Shown here in pieces: positions 57,950-64,000 of a stretch of DNA of 64,000 nucleotides (the first letter of the stretch is position 1; every line of letters starts with the position of its first letter). The notes under the pieces were generated by a model, which was given only the letters and a program-made list of their open reading frames with translations, searched no databases and had not been told where the DNA came from. The position numbers were made by a program, and so were the translations under genes. The DNA comes from Pseudomonas sp. Irchel s3h14 (GTDB taxonomy: Bacteria; Pseudomonadota; Gammaproteobacteria; Pseudomonadales; Pseudomonadaceae): assembly GCF_900187425.1 (NCBI RefSeq), contig NZ_FYDJ01000002.1:62001-126000 (forward strand), in the 5' to 3' direction.

Positions 57950-58483
57950 ATGACTTACGAAATTCGCGATGCACTGCATGCTGACCTGCCGGCGATCCGC
58001 GACATCTACAACGACGCCGTGCTCAACACCACGGCCATCTGGAACGAACAGGCCGTGGACCTGGATAACCGCCAGGCCTGGTTCAGCGCCCGGCAATCCC
58101 AGGGTTACCCGATTCTGGTGATCGTCGACGGCGACAACACGGTACTGGGCTACGCTTCATTCGGTGACTGGCGGCCGTTCGACGGGTTCCGCCACACCGT
58201 CGAACATTCGGTTTACGTGCGCAGCGACCAGCGTGGCAATGGTCTCGGCCCGCAATTGATGATCGCGTTGATCGAGCGTGCCAAAGGTTGCGACAAACAC
58301 GTGATGGTCGCCGCCATCGAAAGTGGTAACGCCGCGTCTATTCGCCTGCATGAACGAGCCGGTTTCGTGACGACCGGCCAGATGCCTCAGGTGGGCACCA
58401 AGTTCGGTCGCTGGCTCGACCTGACTTTTATGCAACTGACCCTCAATCCTGGCGCGGAGCCGCCGATTGCCAACAAGGAGTAA
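57950..58483 (+). CDS. GNAT acetyltransferase, phosphinothricin/methionine sulfoximine type
   Basis: A 177-residue N-acetyltransferase. It has the Bar/Pat-like pattern: IRDIYNDAVLNTTAIWNEQ, YASFGDWRPFDGFRHTVEHS, and acetyl-CoA loop VRSDQRGNGLGPQLM. The equivalent gene between ureA and ureB in P. aeruginosa (PA4866) acetylates methionine sulfoximine and related glutamine-synthetase inhibitors. Its presence in a nitrogen operon fits that chemistry, but the substrate here is inferred. Confidence 0.88.
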   Translation: MTYEIRDALHADLPAIRDIYNDAVLNTTAIWNEQAVDLDNRQAWFSARQSQGYPILVIVDGDNTVLGYASFGDWRPFDGFRHTVEHSVYVRSDQRGNGLGPQLMIALIERAKGCDKHVMVAAIESGNAASIRLHERAGFVTTGQMPQVGTKFGRWLDLTFMQLTLNPGAEPPIANKE

Positions 58484-59022
<539 letters not shown>

Positions 59023-59023
<1 letters not shown>

Positions 59024-59331
59024 TGATTCCTGGTGAATACCAGATCCAGCCCGGTGACATCGAACTCAACGTTGGCCGCCGCACCCTCAGCCTGAAGGTG
59101 GCCAACAGCGGCGACCGTCCGATCCAGGTCGGCTCGCACTATCACTTTTTCGAAACCAACGACGCCCTGACCTTCGACCGCGCCGCCAGCCGCGGCATGC
59201 GCCTGAACATCCCCGCCGGCACCGCCGTGCGCTTCGAGCCGGGACAGAGCCGTGAGGTCGAGTTGGTAGACCTGGCCGGGCATCGCCGGGTGTTCGGGTT
59301 TGCGGGGCGGATCATGGGTGATCTCGACTGA
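59023..59331 (+). CDS. ureB: urease subunit beta
   Basis: Structural urease subunit of 102 residues: [53 protein letters not shown]. The ATG at 59023 shares its A with the stop of the preceding gene, so translation is coupled, and AGGAG lies upstream. It is followed by a palindromic repeat and a REP before ureC. Confidence 0.97.
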
Positions 59332-59332
59332 C

Positions 59333-59443
59333 TGATCGTTCCCACGGTCCCCGTGGGAATGCATCCCGTGACGCTCCGCGTCACATAACGGCGGACGCAG
59401 AGCGTCCATGGCGGCATTCCCACGCAGAGCGTGGGAACGATCA
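59333..59443. repeat. large palindromic intergenic repeat, GTTCCCACGC type, copy 5
   Basis: Outer arms TGATCGTTCCCACGGTCCCC and GCAGAGCGTGGGAACGATCA; the left arm has drifted (GGTCCCC for CTCTGCG). It lies between ureB and ureC. Confidence 0.9.
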
Positions 59444-59490
59444 TGTAGGAGCGAGGCTTGCCCGCGATAGCGAGCTACGCGAGCGGTCTC
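59444..59490. repeat. single REP unit, GTAGGAGC type
   Basis: TGTAGGAGCGAGGCTTGCCC GCGATAG follows directly on the larger palindrome, without a facing partner. It brings the ureB-ureC spacer to 187 bp. Confidence 0.75.
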
Positions 59491-59518
59491 AAACACAATT
59501 GAATCCCAAGGCAAGCGC

Positions 59519-61219
59519 ATGAAAATCTCAAGACAAGCCTACGCCGACATGTTCGGCCCCACCGTCGGTGACAAAGTCCGTCTGGCCGACACCGAACTGT
59601 GGATCGAAGTGGAAAAGGACTTCACCACCTACGGCGAAGAAGTGAAATTCGGCGGCGGCAAAGTCATCCGCGACGGCCAGGGTCAAAGCCAATTACTCGC
59701 CGCAGAGGTCGTCGATACGCTGATCACCAACGCACTGATCATCGACCACTGGGGCATCGTCAAGGCCGACGTCGGCCTCAAGGACGGCCGCATCGCCGCC
59801 ATCGGCAAGGCCGGCAACCCGGACATCCAGCCGAACGTCACCATCGCAGTCGGCGCCAGCACCGAAGTCATCGCCGGTGAAGGCATGATCCTCACCGCGG
59901 GCGGCATCGACACGCACATCCATTTCATCTGCCCGCAGCAGATCGAAGAAGCATTGATGAGCGGCGTCACCACCATGATCGGCGGCGGCACCGGCCCGGC
60001 CACCGGGACCAACGCCACCACCTGCACCTCCGGCCCGTGGCACCTGGCGCGCATGCTCCAGGCTGCCGACGCCTTCCCGATGAACATCGGTTTCACCGGC
60101 AAGGGCAACGCCAGCCTGCCGGAGCCGCTGATCGAACAGGTCAAGGCCGGTGCCATCGGCCTGAAGTTGCACGAAGACTGGGGCACCACCCCGGCGAGCA
60201 TCGACAACTGCCTGAACGTCGCCGACCAGTACGATGTACAAGTGGCGATCCACACCGACACCCTCAACGAATCCGGTTTCGTCGAAACCACCCTCGCCGC
60301 CTTCAAGGGCCGCACCATCCACACCTATCACACCGAAGGTGCGGGCGGCGGTCATGCCCCGGACATCATCAAGGCCTGCGGCTTTGCCAACGTGCTGCCG
60401 AGTTCGACCAACCCGACCCGGCCGTTCACCCGCAACACCATCGACGAACACCTCGACATGCTGATGGTCTGCCATCACCTGGACCCAAGCATTGCCGAAG
60501 ACGTAGCGTTCGCCGAAAGCCGCATCCGTCGCGAAACTATCGCCGCCGAAGACATCCTTCACGACCTCGGTGCGTTCTCGATGATCAGTTCCGACAGCCA
60601 GGCCATGGGCCGCGTTGGCGAAGTGATCACGCGCACCTGGCAAACCGCCGACAAGATGAAAAAACAGCGCGGCCCGCTACCCGGTGATGGCGAAGGCAAC
60701 GACAACTTCCGCGCCAAACGCTACATCGCCAAGTACACCATCAACCCGGCGATCACCCATGGCATCAGCCATGAAGTGGGCTCGGTCGAAGTGGGTAAAT
60801 GGGCCGATCTGGTGCTCTGGCGCCCGGCGTTTTTCGGGGTCAAACCGACACTGATCCTCAAGGGTGGCGCCATCGCAGCCAGCCTGATGGGCGATGCCAA
60901 CGCGTCGATCCCAACGCCGCAACCGGTGCATTACCGTCCGATGTTTGCCAGCTACGGCGGCTCATTGCACGCCACCAGCCTGACCTTCATCAGCCAGGCT
61001 GCTTCGGATGCCGGGTTGCCGGAAGCCCTGGGTCTGAAGAAGAAAATCGCCGTGGTCAGAGGCTGCCGCGACGTGCAGAAAACCGACCTGATACACAACG
61101 ATTACCTGCCAGACATCGATGTCGATCCGCAGACTTATCAGGTCAAGGCTGACGGCGTTTTGCTGTGGTGTGAACCGGCGGATGTGTTGCCGATGGCTCA
61201 GCGCTATTTCCTGTTCTGA
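59519..61219 (+). CDS. ureC: urease subunit alpha
   Basis: Catalytic nickel subunit of urease, 566 residues, hydrolysing urea to ammonia and carbamate. Active-site residues are intact: His133 and His135 (THIHF), carbamylated Lys216 (LKLHEDWG), [10 protein letters not shown], and the mobile-flap Cys318-His319 (MVCHHLDP). Each is offset by one from the Klebsiella numbering as I recall it for the His pair and Lys. A long intergenic spacer with two repeat types precedes it; a strong terminator follows. Confidence 0.97.
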   Translation: MKISRQAYADMFGPTVGDKVRLADTELWIEVEKDFTTYGEEVKFGGGKVIRDGQGQSQLLAAEVVDTLITNALIIDHWGIVKADVGLKDGRIAAIGKAGNPDIQPNVTIAVGASTEVIAGEGMILTAGGIDTHIHFICPQQIEEALMSGVTTMIGGGTGPATGTNATTCTSGPWHLARMLQAADAFPMNIGFTGKGNASLPEPLIEQVKAGAIGLKLHEDWGTTPASIDNCLNVADQYDVQVAIHTDTLNESGFVETTLAAFKGRTIHTYHTEGAGGGHAPDIIKACGFANVLPSSTNPTRPFTRNTIDEHLDMLMVCHHLDPSIAEDVAFAESRIRRETIAAEDILHDLGAFSMISSDSQAMGRVGEVITRTWQTADKMKKQRGPLPGDGEGNDNFRAKRYIAKYTINPAITHGISHEVGSVEVGKWADLVLWRPAFFGVKPTLILKGGAIAASLMGDANASIPTPQPVHYRPMFASYGGSLHATSLTFISQAASDAGLPEALGLKKKIAVVRGCRDVQKTDLIHNDYLPDIDVDPQTYQVKADGVLLWCEPADVLPMAQRYFLF

Positions 61220-61233
61220 CGCCTCAAGCGCAC

Positions 61234-61272
61234 AAAAGCCCCGAGTGCACAATGCGGCACTCGGGGCTTTTT
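61234..61272 (+). terminator. terminator after ureC
   Basis: AAAAGCCCCGAGTGC and GCACTCGGGGCTTTT form a 15-bp stem with an eight-base loop and a terminal T-run on both strands, so it may serve convergent transcripts too. Confidence 0.93.
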
Positions 61273-61337
61273 GCCTCTTGGGGGCTGCTCAGTAATGGAT
61301 CAGAACGGCGTTTGCACCAGCTCTTGACGGTCGGATA

Positions 61338-64000
61338 TCAGTTGCCCGGGGCAACCGTAAAAGGTATTTCAACCCGATTCAGCTTCGCCCGGTCCATGGC
61401 TTCCTGGGTCAGCTGCAACAGCAAGGCTTCACGCTCGGCCTTGATCGTTTCCAGCGCTTGGGCATAGGCCTCGTCGGTCATGATCTGGCCGGGGGCGAAG
61501 GCACTTTCCGGCTCACCAAGCTCAGCGGCCAGTACGCGGATTCGCTCTTTCAAACCAGCCTTTTCCTCCAGCGACAGAGTTGCGCTGTCGGCCCGTTCAT
61601 CCAGGGCAACCTTGAACTCGGTGGTGGTAATGGTCTTGCGATCAATCGCCCTGAAGCGCGAGCCATTCAAGCGCTCGACGAAGGACTTCCAGAAAGGTTG
61701 CTCGGCAATCGAGTTACGCAGCAGGTCACCCTCCTCCAGCCCCAAAACCCGTTGATAGGCGCCCTCGATCATTTCGCTGGTGACGCCTGCGATCTTGCGA
61801 AACTGCATGCCGCGCGCCTGCCACGGCAGATCCAGCCGCTGCGCCAGGTCCGTCATGAAGGCCAGGTGAACCTCCACCTCATCGATGGTGCCTGTGACAT
61901 TACGTGCGGCGTCCAAACGTCGGAATTGCTCACCCGCCGCCTCGCGCGCCACGATATGACGCTTGGCGATTCTCTCGACTTCATCCAGGCGCGACTTGCC
62001 CTTTGCCAGGCTCACCAGCTCAGCCTCGATCAAACCGTTATTGCCGAGCGCCAATGCTTCGTGGACCAGCACCTCCACACCCATGACGTTGAAAAGCTGT
62101 GTGGCGCCATCGACGCAGTTGGATCGCATGTTGGCCTCCCTGAAAAACTGCTCTCGTAATGGAGCGTTCTCAGCCATGGTGTCCAGCATTCGCCAGACCT
62201 TAGCCGTCAAATCGGCTCGATAGACCTTGCTGGCGGTGAAGTCGGCGGACTGGGTCAGGGCATTGAGTTCTTCAAAAAAATCCGTTGAGTTGAATTCATC
62301 CTCAACCGCGTTCCAGACCTCTTGCTTGCTGACCCAATCACGCCGGGTCAATCCTTCCTCCCACTGGATGCTGGTGCGCACACCCATGGGAGGGTAAGGA
62401 CGCTCAGGGTCCATGCCCGCCGACCGAACATAGTCTTTGAGGCGTTCCAGATTTTCAGCTGACATCCACGCGGGCTCGCGACTGAGCCAGGTACGCCCCA
62501 ACAGCTCTGCGCCCCACGTGCCCGGCGTAACGCGCGGAATGTCCGTCAACACGTTGTAACGCAGGTCCAGGAAAAAGTGCCTGAACCGTGGTCGGTCAAA
62601 CAGCCCGGGCGGCCACGTGGTGGCCCCTGTATGAGTCAGCACCAGGGTATGCAAGTCAGGCATGAGACTGATGTTCGGTAACAACCCCAACGGGTTTTCA
62701 CCCAGACGTAAACTGCTCAACAGGGTACGGTTTCTGAGCATCTCGCGATCGAGGATGTTAAGCACAATCCGGTTGCGCGTGAGATCCAGGTCTGTCAGGT
62801 GCGGCATATGGGCGATGCTCGATGGCAGCGACGTCAATTTGTTCCGCGCAAGGTCCAGCACGTGCACCTTGCGAAAGGAACGAAGAAAAGGTTGCTCGAC
62901 ATTCGATAGCCCGGTATTGCGTAACCACAGACGCGTGACGTGATCGAAGTTGGCCGCCAGTCGGGGCATACGATCGATGTGCATATGCAATTCAAAATTG
63001 CTCAGGTCCAATGTCTGCCCAAGAACCCTCCCACTCGCATCCAGGTGCCTTGGACCAGTACGCTGCCAACACTGCCTGATCTTTTTGGCGAGGGTATTCC
63101 TGGCTTCCACTTCGGCAAAACCGCTGGGGCTCAAACGAAAATCCCGGGTCGGCCCGTTCACCCAGCGCTTCAGGGCTGAAACCATCTGGTTGAATTCGAT
63201 CTCAAGCGCCTGGACCTCTAGCCCAACCGAGGTATTTCGTTGGCGCAGGGTTTCAATAAACGCATCGAGTTCTGTATCTGTGAGGGTTGGGTAAAGGCTG
63301 CGCACGCGAAGCCGTGCATCCGACTCCCCGGAAACGCCTCGATAGCCGTCCATGCCTCCAGGCAGCTTCATTGTGTGCGGATCGTAAGCCGGTTTACGAA
63401 TCGGATGCTCGAGCAACGTCGACGCGAACCGATCATGGCTCAGGGGTGAGCGCTGTATCGCAAACTTGAGCCGTGCGCCTTCGTGAATGCCATAGCCCAA
63501 CGCGTTGCGTTGCGCATCCGGCAGGGCGTGCAAGACCGAAGCATAGAACTCATCGGCGCCGTGCAAATGCCGATCATCCGCGTCCCGCGTCTGGTAACGC
63601 CCGTCTTCCTCAAGAATCAGCACCTTGCGGATCGGCGCATTTTCCGGCCCCACGCTGGCGTGCAGTTTCCCGGCAAACCCCAGTTCGCGAATTTCGATCC
63701 GCACCTCATCGGACCATCCTGGCAGGCCGGCCAAGGAGCCCAGTTCGAGCCTGCGCGAGTCGGCACTGGCCAGCTCCTCAAAATAGAGGCCCTCATACGC
63801 ACGGTTCAATCGCACCCGGTCACGCACCGCCCGGGCCTGTTGACGCAAGCGCAGCGAGAGACGCTGTTTTTCGCTCAGGTGTTGCAGATCGGCCGGCTCG
63901 GCATGCTCCAGCAGTTCCAGCGTAACGCTGGCCGGCAACTCAGGAACGTTATTGAGCACTCGTTGCACACGAGGGTCGCTGGAAACATCGCGGCCTTTGT
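61338..64000 (-). CDS. LRR and NEL-domain E3 ubiquitin ligase effector, C-terminal part
   Basis: Gene continues beyond the right edge; 887 codons are visible. An N-terminal-side helical and charged region is followed by leucine-rich repeats at about residues 325-480 of the visible part (VHVLDLARNKLTSLPSSIAH, HLTDLDLTRNRI). A NEL domain of the IpaH/SspH class covers roughly the last 330 residues, with the catalytic Cys-x-Asp at NCVDGATQLFN (Cys codon at 62115-62117). Family members transfer ubiquitin to host proteins. In fluorescent pseudomonads such proteins are often very long with an N-terminal toxin-like domain, not visible here. Convergent with ureC. Confidence 0.85.
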   Translation of the reverse strand, partial: KGRDVSSDPRVQRVLNNVPELPASVTLELLEHAEPADLQHLSEKQRLSLRLRQQARAVRDRVRLNRAYEGLYFEELASADSRRLELGSLAGLPGWSDEVRIEIRELGFAGKLHASVGPENAPIRKVLILEEDGRYQTRDADDRHLHGADEFYASVLHALPDAQRNALGYGIHEGARLKFAIQRSPLSHDRFASTLLEHPIRKPAYDPHTMKLPGGMDGYRGVSGESDARLRVRSLYPTLTDTELDAFIETLRQRNTSVGLEVQALEIEFNQMVSALKRWVNGPTRDFRLSPSGFAEVEARNTLAKKIRQCWQRTGPRHLDASGRVLGQTLDLSNFELHMHIDRMPRLAANFDHVTRLWLRNTGLSNVEQPFLRSFRKVHVLDLARNKLTSLPSSIAHMPHLTDLDLTRNRIVLNILDREMLRNRTLLSSLRLGENPLGLLPNISLMPDLHTLVLTHTGATTWPPGLFDRPRFRHFFLDLRYNVLTDIPRVTPGTWGAELLGRTWLSREPAWMSAENLERLKDYVRSAGMDPERPYPPMGVRTSIQWEEGLTRRDWVSKQEVWNAVEDEFNSTDFFEELNALTQSADFTASKVYRADLTAKVWRMLDTMAENAPLREQFFREANMRSNCVDGATQLFNVMGVEVLVHEALALGNNGLIEAELVSLAKGKSRLDEVERIAKRHIVAREAAGEQFRRLDAARNVTGTIDEVEVHLAFMTDLAQRLDLPWQARGMQFRKIAGVTSEMIEGAYQRVLGLEEGDLLRNSIAEQPFWKSFVERLNGSRFRAIDRKTITTTEFKVALDERADSATLSLEEKAGLKERIRVLAAELGEPESAFAPGQIMTDEAYAQALETIKAEREALLLQLTQEAMDRAKLNRVEIPFTVAPGN

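Overview
This window is chromosomal DNA from a Pseudomonas, most likely of the P. fluorescens group. The evidence is the GC-rich coding style, the gcbA / chemoreceptor / dsbD / aroQ / accBC / prmA / dusB-fis / purHD / retS order familiar from pseudomonads, and the many REP-type inverted repeats carrying GTAGGAGC or GTTCCCACGC arms.

Layout. 1-20094 is conserved core: a DUF2333 gene fragment, a diguanylate cyclase (gcbA), a chemoreceptor, dsbD, aroQ-accB-accC, prmA, a zinc-ribbon protein, dusB-fis, purH, purD and the hybrid kinase retS. One accessory gene (AlbA_2/Schlafen-like plus an ATPase-like domain) sits between accC and prmA, bracketed by two copies of the accC terminator. 20133-30412 is a virulence-type island on the minus strand. 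It holds a 2,359-residue toxin resembling lymphostatin and the large clostridial toxins (glycosyltransferase, YopT-like protease, pore-forming region) and three members of an unrecognised small-protein family, one of them decayed. The conserved membrane gene marC lies between them. A fourth family member sits at 35438-36091, between the two divergent halves of the cobalamin genes.

30922-39367 encodes corrin-ring synthesis (cobJ-cobI-cobH-cobG leftward, cobL-cbiD-cobK rightward). 39632-50290 is metal-related: an orphan addiction-module antidote, a copper acquisition set (DUF2946, PCuAC, DUF2946, TonB-dependent copper receptor, PepSY protein), then a TonB receptor with a complete FecCD-type ABC transporter of uncertain substrate. 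A small secreted repeat protein that fits the 7(1) septoil-knot pattern follows. 50858-61219 is a urea uptake and hydrolysis locus (urtABCDE, ureD, ureA, two acetyltransferases, ureB, ureC) that starts behind a good sigma-54 promoter and is interrupted by several large inverted repeats. The window ends inside a second effector gene on the minus strand, an LRR plus NEL-type E3 ubiquitin ligase.

How it fits together. Urea taken up by Urt is split by urease, with expression probably tied to nitrogen limitation; ureE, ureF and ureG are not here. The cob genes and the adjacent TonB/ABC system suggest linked cobalt, corrinoid or zinc handling. The toxin, its small-protein family and the NEL ligase point to interaction with a eukaryotic host or predator. 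The toxin with its dispersed, partly decayed family is the best candidate for an undescribed system here.
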